A stretch of 7,283 nucleotides of DNA from Sporomusa sp. (GCA_029256645.1 JAQSXM010000169.1:1-7283); one strand, 5' to 3'; shown: positions 1-6,607, counted from the first letter of the stretch. The notes: a model not told the origin generated them from the letters alone. Numbers and translations: made by a program.

Positions 1-83
1 TTGCGGGGTATAGTGCTTATTTTACCGACCTTTCCCCTGATCTGCAAAATGATGTTATTGCCAGGACTGAGCATAGTTTGTAG
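1..83 (+). CDS. Glycyl radical enzyme, C-terminal end only (partial at 5' edge)
   Basis: Reading from base 3, the window opens with AGYSAYFTDLSPDLQNDVIA followed by RTEHSL and a TAG stop at 81-83. This is the C-terminal glycyl radical domain signature (RV-x-GYSAxF...LxxxxQxxIIxRTxH). The glycine at codon 6-8 should be the residue that carries the stable backbone radical after activation. The family uses a transient cysteine thiyl radical, in the missing part of the gene, to drive dehydration, decarboxylation or C-S, C-N and C-C lyase chemistry in anaerobes. The tail resembles dehydratase/lyase-type members more than pyruvate formate-lyase, whose tail reads GYAVxF, but 26 residues cannot fix the substrate. 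The stop codon shares bases with the ribosome-binding site of the activase downstream, so the two are surely co-transcribed. Confidence 0.88.
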   Translation, partial: AGYSAYFTDLSPDLQNDVIARTEHSL

Positions 84-91
84 GAGGGTAT

Positions 92-1021
92 ATGATGGAG
101 CCCCAGGACAAACGCTTTGGTTATGTTTTTAATATCCAGCAATTCTCGGTACATGATGGGCCGGGGATCAGAACAACTGTGTTTCTAAAAGGCTGCCCGC
201 TGCGGTGCAACTGGTGCAGCAACCCCGAATCCCAGGAGCGTAGTCAGGAGCTTGCTTACAACCGGAGTAAGTGTATTGGTATTGCTGCCTGTGGCCGGTG
301 TCTGCAGATTTGCCCCAATAATGCACTGCAGGCAGGAGCGGATAGTAAACCTGTAGTTGTCAGGGCGGCCTGCAGAAAATGTTTCCGCTGTGCCGGTGTG
401 TGCCCCTCAACTGCGTTAAGTGTTTTCGGGCAGCGCATGAGTGTTGAGGCTATTCTGGAGGTAGTAGAACAAGATCAGGCCTTTTTCTCCAGATCGGCAG
501 GGGGCCTGACAATTAGTGGCGGCGAGCCTTTAATGCAGCCTGATTTTACAATTGCCCTCTTGCAGGAAGCCAAACGCAGGCGGATCAATACCGCGATGGA
601 AACCAGTGGTTATGCTGAGTGGCCGGCGTTGGAACAGGCAAGTAAGTATTTAAACACGCTTATCTATGACATAAAATGTCTGGATTCGGATAGGCATCGT
701 GAGCAAACCCAGCTGGCCAACGATATTATCCTTGAGAATTTCGTCAAGGTGACAGAGGCCTTTCCCAGCTTGTCTATCCTTGTCAGAACACCTGTAATTC
801 CCGGCTTTAATGATTCTGAGGAAGATATTGCAGCCATAACAAATTTTATTAAGCAAAGGCCCAATATTAGTTATGAGTTGTTGCCATATCACCGTTTAGG
901 ACAGCAAAAATACGAATATCTGGGAAGAAACTATCCTCTGGGTAATATAAGCTTAACGAAGGAGCAGCTTGAGCGGCTGAACACGGTAAAAACTGTTTAT
1001 GACAACCCCCTTAAATCCTGA
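92..1021 (+). CDS. Glycyl radical enzyme activating enzyme (radical SAM)
   Basis: This 309-residue protein should abstract hydrogen from the partner enzyme's glycine, using S-adenosylmethionine and a [4Fe-4S] cluster. The radical SAM motif is C35-x3-C39-x2-C42, preceded by the FSVHDGPGIRT substrate/SAM-side motif (18-28). A ferredoxin-like insert follows with two cysteine sets, C61/C67/C70/C74 and C94/C97/C100/C104. This is typical of activases of non-PFL glycyl radical enzymes, which run near 300 residues, against about 245 for PFL activase without the insert. The SAM-binding TISGGEP is at 140-146. AGGAGG at 82-87 lies 4 bases before the ATG at 92 and 7 before a second in-frame ATG at 95, so translation may start at 95. 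It sits directly behind its presumed target, the enzyme ending at base 83. Which substrate the pair handles cannot be told here. Confidence 0.95.
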   Translation: MMEPQDKRFGYVFNIQQFSVHDGPGIRTTVFLKGCPLRCNWCSNPESQERSQELAYNRSKCIGIAACGRCLQICPNNALQAGADSKPVVVRAACRKCFRCAGVCPSTALSVFGQRMSVEAILEVVEQDQAFFSRSAGGLTISGGEPLMQPDFTIALLQEAKRRRINTAMETSGYAEWPALEQASKYLNTLIYDIKCLDSDRHREQTQLANDIILENFVKVTEAFPSLSILVRTPVIPGFNDSEEDIAAITNFIKQRPNISYELLPYHRLGQQKYEYLGRNYPLGNISLTKEQLERLNTVKTVYDNPLKS

Positions 1022-1063
1022 TATTACCATTGACACTGCTGGTGCGATATGGTAATATTAGGA
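1016..1063 (+). repeat. Inverted repeat enclosing promoter P1 (candidate operator)
   Basis: The arms 1016-1030 and 1049-1063 pair over 15 positions, including one G-U pair; the core ATATTACCAT/ATGGTAATAT is a perfect 10-bp match. The 18-base spacer runs from 1031 to 1048. The left arm overlaps the TGA stop of the activase (1019-1021). No U-run follows directly, so it does not look like an intrinsic terminator. Its right arm contains the -10 box of P1 and its left arm ends in the first base of the -35 box. That placement suits a repressor operator or a supercoiling-sensitive cruciform. It could also act as a 3' hairpin protecting the upstream message. Confidence 0.7.
1030..1058 (+). promoter_or_regulatory. 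Sigma-70-type promoter P1
   Basis: TTGACA at 1030-1035, a 17-base spacer and TAATAT at 1053-1058 make a perfect -35 box and a near-consensus -10 box at ideal spacing. The expected transcript start is near 1065. The promoter points at the MpsC-like gene and perhaps the ABC operon beyond it, but a terminator hairpin begins about 30 bases after the expected start. Confidence 0.75.
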
Positions 1064-1076
1064 CAATATTTAGCTA

Positions 1077-1100
1077 GGCTGATTAGAAAAAACTGAAGGC
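1077..1100 (+). promoter_or_regulatory. Leader element copy 1
   Basis: The segment reads GGCTGATTAGA, then a short A-run, then AACTGAAGGC. The same words occur at 6650-6671 with one C/T and one A/G change and two fewer A residues. In both places it lies 13-18 bases after a -10 box and runs into the left arm of an intrinsic terminator. The shared position suggests a cis-acting RNA or a common ancestral cassette. I do not recognise it as a known riboswitch class. Confidence 0.5.
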
Positions 1101-1150
1101 CGAAGCAGTTGGTAGTATAGTACCGACTCTTCCGGCCTTTTTCATTTTTT
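1095..1150 (+). terminator. Intrinsic terminator or attenuator T1
   Basis: AAGGCCG (1096-1102) pairs with CGGCCTT (1133-1139). An upper stem continues through AAG/CTT and GTTGGTA/TACCGAC around a six-base loop, broken by a small internal loop. A run of five T at 1138-1142 and six T at 1145-1150 follows. It could end transcripts of the glycyl radical operon. Because promoter P1 lies upstream of it and the next gene downstream, it would also stop P1 transcripts unless read-through is controlled. Confidence 0.8.
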
Positions 1151-1212
1151 AACAGGTATACTAATCTATAAGGCTGTGCCTGCGTCCCTAGGGATTGAGA
1201 GGTGTACACAGA

Positions 1213-1569
1213 TTGAATGTCACAAAACAGCTTGAACTAACAATTAATCAGAAAGAGCAACTGCTGGAGCGGGAGATCGCCAAGTTCGCTAAAGAGAGAA
1301 TTGGTAAAGGGCCAAGTAAAACCGAAGTGCGCATCACTGAGGGTATTCTTATTTGTGTGCAGTATGGTTTCCTAACAAAAGCGGAGGAGTTAATAATCCA
1401 GTCAGGCCATTGGGATAAGGTTATTGACTATCGTAGAGTATATATTCTGCAATGTGTTAAAGATATTGAGGAGATTATTTACCGGGTACTTAAGCGGAGG
1501 ATAAAGTATTTCTTCCCAAGTTGGCTATCCGAAGAAAACTTGTCATGCTGGACAATTTATCTGGATTAA
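1213..1569 (+). CDS. DUF2294 / MpsC-family small protein
   Basis: This small protein is 118 residues from a TTG start at 1213. I prefer that start because GAGGTG (1199-1204) sits 8 bases upstream. The in-frame TTG at 1195 would give 124 residues but has only a G-rich word abutting it. The sequence fits DUF2294 from memory: an N-terminal helix (QLLEREIAKFAKERIGKGPS), a central strand pair ending in GFLTKAEE, a VIDYRR helix that in the family follows an LT-x-AE segment, and a final strand ending in WTIYLD. One member, MpsC of Staphylococcus aureus, is linked to a sodium-translocating, membrane-potential-generating system, but the molecular role of the family is unclear. No signal peptide or membrane span is seen, so it is probably cytosolic. 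It lies alone between two terminator hairpins. Confidence 0.72.
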   Translation: MNVTKQLELTINQKEQLLEREIAKFAKERIGKGPSKTEVRITEGILICVQYGFLTKAEELIIQSGHWDKVIDYRRVYILQCVKDIEEIIYRVLKRRIKYFFPSWLSEENLSCWTIYLD

Positions 1570-1618
1570 AAGCCTGATAAAGGCAAAAATCCTTTAATAA
1601 ATAGTTATGCTTCTTAAC

Positions 1619-1662
1619 AAAGAACAGATAACTACCTTTTGGTAGCCGTCTGTTCTTTTTTA
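1619..1662 (+). terminator. Intrinsic terminator T2 after the MpsC-like gene
   Basis: AAAGAACAGA (1619-1628) pairs perfectly with TCTGTTCTTT (1649-1658). An upper hairpin CTACC-TTTT-GGTAG (1632-1645) stacks inside it, and a T-run at 1656-1661 follows. It probably ends the MpsC-like transcript. I see no convincing promoter between it and the ABC operon at 1767, so read-through or a non-consensus promoter must feed the operon. Confidence 0.8.
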
Positions 1663-1766
1663 TATTGTGCTAAGAAGGAGGTGAGTCTGACTGCAGTGGG
1701 TAGTCTGTCAGGGGGTGAAGGGGCCGGAAAGACGTTTTACTACTAAGTAATTTGAGGAGGGATTGT
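1663..1766 (+). promoter_or_regulatory. G-rich 5' region of the ABC operon
   Basis: About 100 bases hold an unusually complete Shine-Dalgarno word, AAGGAGGTGA (1675-1684), with no gene start properly spaced after it. A short frame runs from a GTG at 1681 to TAA at 1744-1746 (21 codons) and contains GGEGAGKT. CTGAC (1687-1691) can pair with GTCAG (1707-1711). The operon's true ribosome site is AGGAGG at 1755-1760. No sigma-70 boxes with good spacing were found. The region could be a leader or the remnant of a lost gene. Confidence 0.35.
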
Positions 1767-2882
1767 ATGTTAGGGAAAAAGATGTTTATGGGATGCTTGC
1801 TGATTATGTTTATTACAGCAAACCTGTTAATCGCAGGGTGCTCGGGGAAAAAACCGGGCAGTACAGCGGGAAGTGCGGCAGAGACGCCGCAATCCCCAAA
1901 AGAAGTTGTAAAAATAGGAATCGGATATCAGGCACCAACCGCTCAAACCTGGGGCGCGTTAATTATTAAAAATAAAAAACTCTATGAAAAGTATCTGCAG
2001 GAAAAGTATCCAGATAAGGTGTTTGAGATTGAATGGTTCAATTCACCCTCAGGTCCCCCGCTGACGAATAATATGATTGCAGGCAAATTGCAATTGGCAC
2101 TCATGGGAGACATGCCCATATTAATTAATGGCGAGCAAGGACAGACATCGCGCAATTACAAATCAGTGTTCCTTGCTTTTGACGGCAAAGGTGCGGGTGG
2201 TAAGAACCAGGCCATCTTAATCCCTAAAGGCAGCAACACTAAAATAGAAGACCTGAAAGGTAAAACAATTTCGACAATTCTTGGATCTAGTGCGCACCGG
2301 ATGCTGCTGGTCTCTCTGGATAAATATGGCTTAACTAACGATGTAACAATTGTTAATCAGGACGTAACCGTGGGCATGAGCAATATCGAACAAAACAAAA
2401 TCACAGCCCATGCTACCTGGGAGCCCTACCCCAGCCTGATTCAAACGAAAGGTATCGGTGATGTTTTGCTTGATGGCAGTGAAACTAATGTGGACTATCT
2501 AGACGGGGTTGTGGCTGATCGCACCTGGGTGGAAAATAATCAGGGCTATGCGGTTGCTTTTTTAAAGGCATTGATTGATTCGCACAAGTTCATTAGAGAG
2601 AATCCAGAGGAAGCGGCGCGAATCTTTCATGAGGAAACTCAGTATCCGCTTGATGTAACCCAAAAGGTTGTTCAAAATATCAGATTTGATGCAGCCATAT
2701 ACACAAAAGACATAACAACGCTGGCGGGCAGCCGGGATTTCCTGAAAAAGCTTGAAAAACTCAAGAATATCGATTTGAACAAGTTTGTTGACGATCAGTA
2801 TGTAAAAGCCGCTTTTAAGGAGTTAGGCTACCAATATCCTACCGACGCTGAACTGAAAAGTGATTGGATTCCGTTAAAATAG
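1767..2882 (+). CDS. ABC transporter substrate-binding lipoprotein, SsuA/TauA/NrtA type
   Basis: This 371-residue protein should capture the substrate outside the cell and deliver it to the permease and ATPase encoded next to it. Residues 1-25 are a lipoprotein signal: basic start, hydrophobic core, and lipobox I22-A23-G24-C25, with C25 the lipid-anchored residue. A linker rich in Ser, Gly and Pro precedes the first binding lobe. VVKIGIGYQAP opens the fold, MIAGKLQLALMGDMP resembles the family's helix-strand at the ligand cleft, and ATWEPYPS (216-223) is the usual hinge-side motif of the sulfonate/nitrate/taurine family. The start is ATG 1767, six bases after AGGAGG (1755-1760); a TTG at 1752 is too early because it overlaps that site. 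The ligand is unproven: sulfonates, taurine, nitrate, thiamine precursors and other anions are all bound by relatives. Confidence 0.9.
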   Translation: MLGKKMFMGCLLIMFITANLLIAGCSGKKPGSTAGSAAETPQSPKEVVKIGIGYQAPTAQTWGALIIKNKKLYEKYLQEKYPDKVFEIEWFNSPSGPPLTNNMIAGKLQLALMGDMPILINGEQGQTSRNYKSVFLAFDGKGAGGKNQAILIPKGSNTKIEDLKGKTISTILGSSAHRMLLVSLDKYGLTNDVTIVNQDVTVGMSNIEQNKITAHATWEPYPSLIQTKGIGDVLLDGSETNVDYLDGVVADRTWVENNQGYAVAFLKALIDSHKFIRENPEEAARIFHEETQYPLDVTQKVVQNIRFDAAIYTKDITTLAGSRDFLKKLEKLKNIDLNKFVDDQYVKAAFKELGYQYPTDAELKSDWIPLK

Positions 2883-2892
2883 GGGTGGTGAT

Positions 2893-3687
2893 ATGTCAGA
2901 CCCGGCTACTTTTCAATACAAAATGGTCAGGGCAATCAGAAGGATAATAGCTGTTACTGTTTTTATCGGCATATGGCAGGTTCTGGTTGGCAATAATGTC
3001 ATGTCGCCGCTAATGTTTGGCAATCTCCCTTCGCCGGCAGAGGTTTTGGAAACCTTTATTACAGTTTCTCAGAAACCGGTATATTACTATCATATCCTGG
3101 TGAGTTTCGGGAGAATCATCGCCGGTAGCTTACTGGCCTTGCCACTGGCTGTGTTTTTTGGGCTGCTAATTGGACTGTCAAGGCTTGCTGAGGATTTGTT
3201 GCTGTCAATCTTTGACATGCTACGCCCCATTCCCCAAATCTCCTGGATACCGGTAGCCATATTAGTTTTCCCTTCGGTGGAAGGCAGTATCATCTTTATT
3301 ACTTTTCTAGGAGCCTTTTTCCCCATTCTCGTCAATACCATTGCCGGCGTGGCCAGTGTCAACCCATCCTTAATTATTGCGGCCAAGAGTATGAATGCTA
3401 CCAGGTTACAACTTTTAAGGTATATTTACTTACCGGGGATCACCCCCAATATATTCACTGGTTTCACAATCGGCATCGGAGTATCCTGGATGAGTGTAAT
3501 TGCAGCCGAAATGATTTCCGGGAAATACGGAATTGGTTATTATACCTGGACTTCCTATACGCTGATGGCGTATTCGGAGACCATTATCGGGATGATTACC
3601 ATTGGCGCAATGGGGACAGTGTGTTTTGAGCTAACCAAGATAATTGAAAGAAGCTTGTTAAAATGGCGTGAAGAGATTGGGGGTTAG
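2893..3687 (+). CDS. ABC transporter permease, SsuC/TauC type
   Basis: This 264-residue inner-membrane protein forms the channel of the importer. The first hydrophobic segment is near residues 18-32, and several more follow from about 67 to 250, consistent with the six-helix BPD_transp_1 fold. LRPIPQISWIPV (around 110-121) is the family's conserved loop between central helices. The cytoplasmic coupling loop that docks on the ATPase is at about 161-182 (IIAAKSMNATRLQLLRYIYL then PG). It keeps the AA and the LP of the EAA motif but has asparagine at 168 where glycine is usual. The gene starts ten bases after the binding-protein stop and ends three bases before the ATPase start, so the three subunits are surely one unit. 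Confidence 0.92.
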   Translation: MSDPATFQYKMVRAIRRIIAVTVFIGIWQVLVGNNVMSPLMFGNLPSPAEVLETFITVSQKPVYYYHILVSFGRIIAGSLLALPLAVFFGLLIGLSRLAEDLLLSIFDMLRPIPQISWIPVAILVFPSVEGSIIFITFLGAFFPILVNTIAGVASVNPSLIIAAKSMNATRLQLLRYIYLPGITPNIFTGFTIGIGVSWMSVIAAEMISGKYGIGYYTWTSYTLMAYSETIIGMITIGAMGTVCFELTKIIERSLLKWREEIGG

Positions 3688-3690
3688 ACC

Positions 3691-4464
3691 ATGGCAATCC
3701 TGGTACACGATGTTCGAAAATCATTTACTCTGCAAAAAGACAGAGAGGTTGTTGCCTTAAATGACGTAAGCCTCAGCGTAGACGATCATGAATTTCTTTG
3801 TTTACTGGGGCCGTCTGGTTGTGGCAAAAGCACACTGCTGAAGATTATTGCCGGCCTCGAACAGCCAAGCGCCGGCTGGGTGGAGATTGATGGTCAGAGG
3901 ATTACTGCACCAGGCAGCGACCGCGCTATTGTTTTTCAGGATTATGCGTTATTTCCATGGCGAACAGTTGTTGAAAATGTTCAATTTGGCTTGGATTTAA
4001 AAAAAGTACCGGCTAAAGCGGCCCGGGCTAAGGCCCTTGAATATGTAAACCTGGTAAGTCTCTGTGACTATGCCAATGTGTATCCTCACCAGTTATCCGG
4101 AGGTATGCAGCAAAGGGTGGCAATCGCCCGCGCCCTTGTTCTTGAGCCTAAGATTCTATTAATGGATGAACCGTTCGGGGCTTTGGATGCTTTTACCCGG
4201 ATGCAGCTTCAGCTTGAGGTTACCAGCATCTGCGAGCAGAATAGCCCAACAGTGATTTTTGTAACCCATGATATTGACGAGGCTATTTATCTTGGCGATA
4301 GGGTAGTAATTATGACACCCAATCCTGGTAAAGTAAACTCTATCGTTAACGTTCAGTTGCCAAAACCCCGCAACAGGACAGACTATGATTTTAATAAAAT
4401 CCGCGATCATGTTTTTAGGGAATTTTCACTAGTCACTGAAACTTCTTTAGAATATGCCATATAA
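3691..4464 (+). CDS. ABC transporter ATP-binding protein, SsuB/TauB type
   Basis: This 257-residue cytosolic ATPase powers the importer. All nucleotide-binding motifs are intact: Walker A GPSGCGKST (40-48), Q-loop glutamine 83 in VFQDYALFPW, signature LSGGMQQR (135-142), Walker B ILLMDE (155-160) with catalytic Glu160, D-loop ALD (164-166) and H-loop His193 in THD. The QDYALFPWRTV stretch is characteristic of the nitrate/sulfonate/taurine branch. There is no C-terminal regulatory domain. The ATG follows a GGGGGT ribosome site at 3679-3684, inside the end of the permease gene. Since a second SsuC-like permease begins at 6751, this ATPase might serve both transporters, though a second ATPase may lie beyond the window. 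Confidence 0.94.
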   Translation: MAILVHDVRKSFTLQKDREVVALNDVSLSVDDHEFLCLLGPSGCGKSTLLKIIAGLEQPSAGWVEIDGQRITAPGSDRAIVFQDYALFPWRTVVENVQFGLDLKKVPAKAARAKALEYVNLVSLCDYANVYPHQLSGGMQQRVAIARALVLEPKILLMDEPFGALDAFTRMQLQLEVTSICEQNSPTVIFVTHDIDEAIYLGDRVVIMTPNPGKVNSIVNVQLPKPRNRTDYDFNKIRDHVFREFSLVTETSLEYAI

Positions 4465-4485
4465 GAAAAAATAGGAGGAATAGGA

Positions 4486-6336
4486 ATGGCAGTACATTTT
4501 ATCTCGGCTGACGTAAGTATTATTGGCGGTGGCAGTGCAGGCACTATTGCGGCAATTAAGGCTAAAAGTAAAAACCCTGAGGCCAAAGTCCTTATTCTCG
4601 ATAAAGGCCCGATAGAGACTTCGGGCGCGATTGGCAGAGGGATGGATGCTCTGAATATTGTAGCTGTTCCCGGCTATGGAACACCCGAAAATGTAGTGGA
4701 GGCGCTGACTAAGGTCACAGAAGGGATATTAGACCAGGAATGTGCCTATGTGCTTGGTGAAAAGAGCCTGCAGGTGATTAAGGATCTTGAGGAATATACC
4801 AATCGCGAGCCTGGTGATTTGTTCCCGATTGATGAAAACGGTAATTATAAAGCCAGCTTTTTACACCCTACTGAACATCCGTTGTACCTGGCCATGGACG
4901 GGGAGGATATCAAGCGGGCGTTAGCAAAACGGGTCCGGGATCTGGGGGTGCAGGTACTTGATTTTACGCCTGCCGTACGTTTGTTGACTACTGACGGCCG
5001 GGTGTCTGCCCTGATTGCCTTTAATATTCGCACAGGTGACTTTTATGTAATTAATACACCGACAGTCATCTTGACTGCAGGTGCTGTGGGTAAGTTTGGT
5101 CTGCCGCGGGACGGCTATCTCAGTGGTTTGTACGAATTCCCCGGTAATACCGGCGAGGGATATGCCATGGCATACCATGCAGGTGCTAAATTGGTAAATC
5201 TGGAATGCTTTCAGACCAACCTATTGATGAAAGACTATAATGGCCCTGCGTGCGGTTATGTTGTCATACCAAGAGGTGGCTATGGTGTAAATGCATTAGG
5301 AGAGAAATACTGGACGCATGGATACTGGTCAGGAGATATGTTCCTGGCAGTCTGGCGGGAATTCCAGGAGGGAAGAGGACCTGTTTATCTGAAAATGGAT
5401 CATCTGCCTGAAGAAACGATTCAAGGTTTGGAGAAAATTCTATGGGGGACTGAACGTACCTCACGGGGGCTCTTCCATATCCAGCGGAGCGAAAACTACA
5501 GACGGTGGGACTCTGTTGAGCAAGGTATGGAAGAAATAACACTATGCAGTGGCCATAGCATGTCGGGAATACAGGTAAATAAGCATACGGAGACTAACGT
5601 GCCCGGCCTGTATGCTGCCGGTGATTGCGCGGCAGTTCCGCACCAGTACCTTACAGGGGCTTTCGTGTTTGGCAGTATTGCGGGCGAGCGTGCGGCCGAG
5701 TTTGCGAAAACGCATAAGGCGCCACAGGTGGATGTAGATGTAAATCAACTGATAAAAGAGATTGTACGGCCGCTGGAACTGGAAGAAGGCATCCCGGTGG
5801 AGCAAGTTGAGTATAAGATTCGTTCTAAGATAAGCCAATATCTAACGCCCCCTAAGAGTGACCCGCTGATGACCAAGCTATTATGGTGGATTGAGCGGAT
5901 TCGCCAAGAGGATCTGCCGCGCATAAAAGTCAATGATTATCATGATTTAATCAAAGTAACCGAGGTGCAGAGCATTATCGATTGTGCGGAAATGGCGGCA
6001 AGAGCATCGCTGTACCGGACCGAAAGCAGATGGGGGCTGGGTCATTACCGCCTGGCATATCCCAAGCGGGACCCAGACTGGGATAATAAGTGGGTCGTAT
6101 TAAATAAAGATAAAGCTTCAGGGAAAATGACGCCCTCGCAACAAGAAGTACCCAGCCCTCGGTGGACTTTTCCGGCCAGGCTGGATTATGAATACCCGTC
6201 TTTACATCTTAATATCGGTACCGGGTATAAGCACCCGCCTAATAAAGTAAGAGACCCGTGGATTGAGGAAAAGGTGCAAAGAGAGGGTTTTGAGATTCCG
6301 ACCCGGTTTGTTCCTGGAAAAGGAGGCGTAAACTAA
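4486..6336 (+). CDS. AprA-like FAD flavoprotein (adenylylsulfate reductase alpha / fumarate reductase superfamily)
   Basis: This 616-residue cytosolic FAD enzyme has the Rossmann motif GGGSAG (14-19), LDKGPIETSGAIGRGMDALN (38-57), which matches the AprA block LERSGAVAQGLSAIN closely, a GHSMSG segment (356-361) and GLYAAGD (374-380) near the FAD. The C-terminal helical domain ends in an ESRWGLGHYR stretch (513-522), as in AprA. True AprA reduces APS to sulfite and AMP, or the reverse. From memory of the Archaeoglobus enzyme, Asn57 and His357 match its Asn74 and His398, but its APS-contacting Arg265 is replaced by Leu247 and Trp234 by a tyrosine. The chain is slightly shorter than usual AprA. 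I infer a related redox reaction on another substrate, perhaps an imported sulfur compound. The ribosome site AGGAGG is at 4473-4478; the gene follows the transporter by 21 bases and overlaps the ferredoxin by one. Confidence 0.82.
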   Translation: MAVHFISADVSIIGGGSAGTIAAIKAKSKNPEAKVLILDKGPIETSGAIGRGMDALNIVAVPGYGTPENVVEALTKVTEGILDQECAYVLGEKSLQVIKDLEEYTNREPGDLFPIDENGNYKASFLHPTEHPLYLAMDGEDIKRALAKRVRDLGVQVLDFTPAVRLLTTDGRVSALIAFNIRTGDFYVINTPTVILTAGAVGKFGLPRDGYLSGLYEFPGNTGEGYAMAYHAGAKLVNLECFQTNLLMKDYNGPACGYVVIPRGGYGVNALGEKYWTHGYWSGDMFLAVWREFQEGRGPVYLKMDHLPEETIQGLEKILWGTERTSRGLFHIQRSENYRRWDSVEQGMEEITLCSGHSMSGIQVNKHTETNVPGLYAAGDCAAVPHQYLTGAFVFGSIAGERAAEFAKTHKAPQVDVDVNQLIKEIVRPLELEEGIPVEQVEYKIRSKISQYLTPPKSDPLMTKLLWWIERIRQEDLPRIKVNDYHDLIKVTEVQSIIDCAEMAARASLYRTESRWGLGHYRLAYPKRDPDWDNKWVVLNKDKASGKMTPSQQEVPSPRWTFPARLDYEYPSLHLNIGTGYKHPPNKVRDPWIEEKVQREGFEIPTRFVPGKGGVN

Positions 6337-6563
6337 TGAGCTGCAAAGAAGGAAAACAGTATCAATGGCTTGACTTTAGTGGGGAAAAATGTAGCGCCTG
6401 CGGTTTGTGCATTGACTATTGCCCCCGTGACGTTTTGCGAAAAGGCGACGAGGGTGTGCCGTTTATGAAATATCGGGATGACTGCTGGTATTGTGACATT
6501 TGCTCGTTTGTTTGCCCGCATAAAGCGATTACACTGAAGGAGGTTCCCTATCTTATTAAATAG
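6336..6563 (+). CDS. Two-cluster ferredoxin, AprB-like electron-transfer subunit
   Basis: This 75-residue protein binds two [4Fe-4S] clusters: C19-x2-C22-x2-C25-x3-C29-P and C50-x2-C53-x2-C56-x3-C60-P. DDCWYCDICSFVCPHKAI resembles the second AprB motif (CWECYSCVKLCPQQAI), and PFMKYRDD before it matches the AprB linker style. It should pass electrons to or from the FAD of the flavoprotein it overlaps (TAATG, one base shared at 6336). It differs from classical AprB, which is about twice as long with a C-terminal tail wrapping the alpha subunit and a longer spacer in the first cysteine set. Here the tail is absent and the first motif is compact. The ribosome site GGAGG is about 10 bases before the ATG, within the flavoprotein's last codons. 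Confidence 0.88.
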   Translation: MSCKEGKQYQWLDFSGEKCSACGLCIDYCPRDVLRKGDEGVPFMKYRDDCWYCDICSFVCPHKAITLKEVPYLIK

Positions 6564-6607
6564 AGTTTTCAGAGAAGTTTTATCCCCTCTTCTGGTAATT
6601 ATTCACA

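Noticed and set aside
1022..1212. Riboswitch such as SAM-I, T-box or cobalamin class ahead of the MpsC-like gene
   Set aside because: The leader from the expected start to the terminator is only about 30 bases, and no conserved core of those classes can be found. The same applies to the leader at 6637-6660.
1763..1969. Overlapping plus-strand frame at the start of the lipoprotein gene
   Set aside because: It is out of frame with the intact signal peptide and lipobox and has no family features. It is an alternative-frame shadow.
5542..5838. Minus-strand open frame of about 98 codons within the flavoprotein gene
   Set aside because: It lies antisense to a clearly conserved FAD protein, has no recognisable motif and shows no ribosome site. 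The other minus-strand frames in this window are similar shadows.
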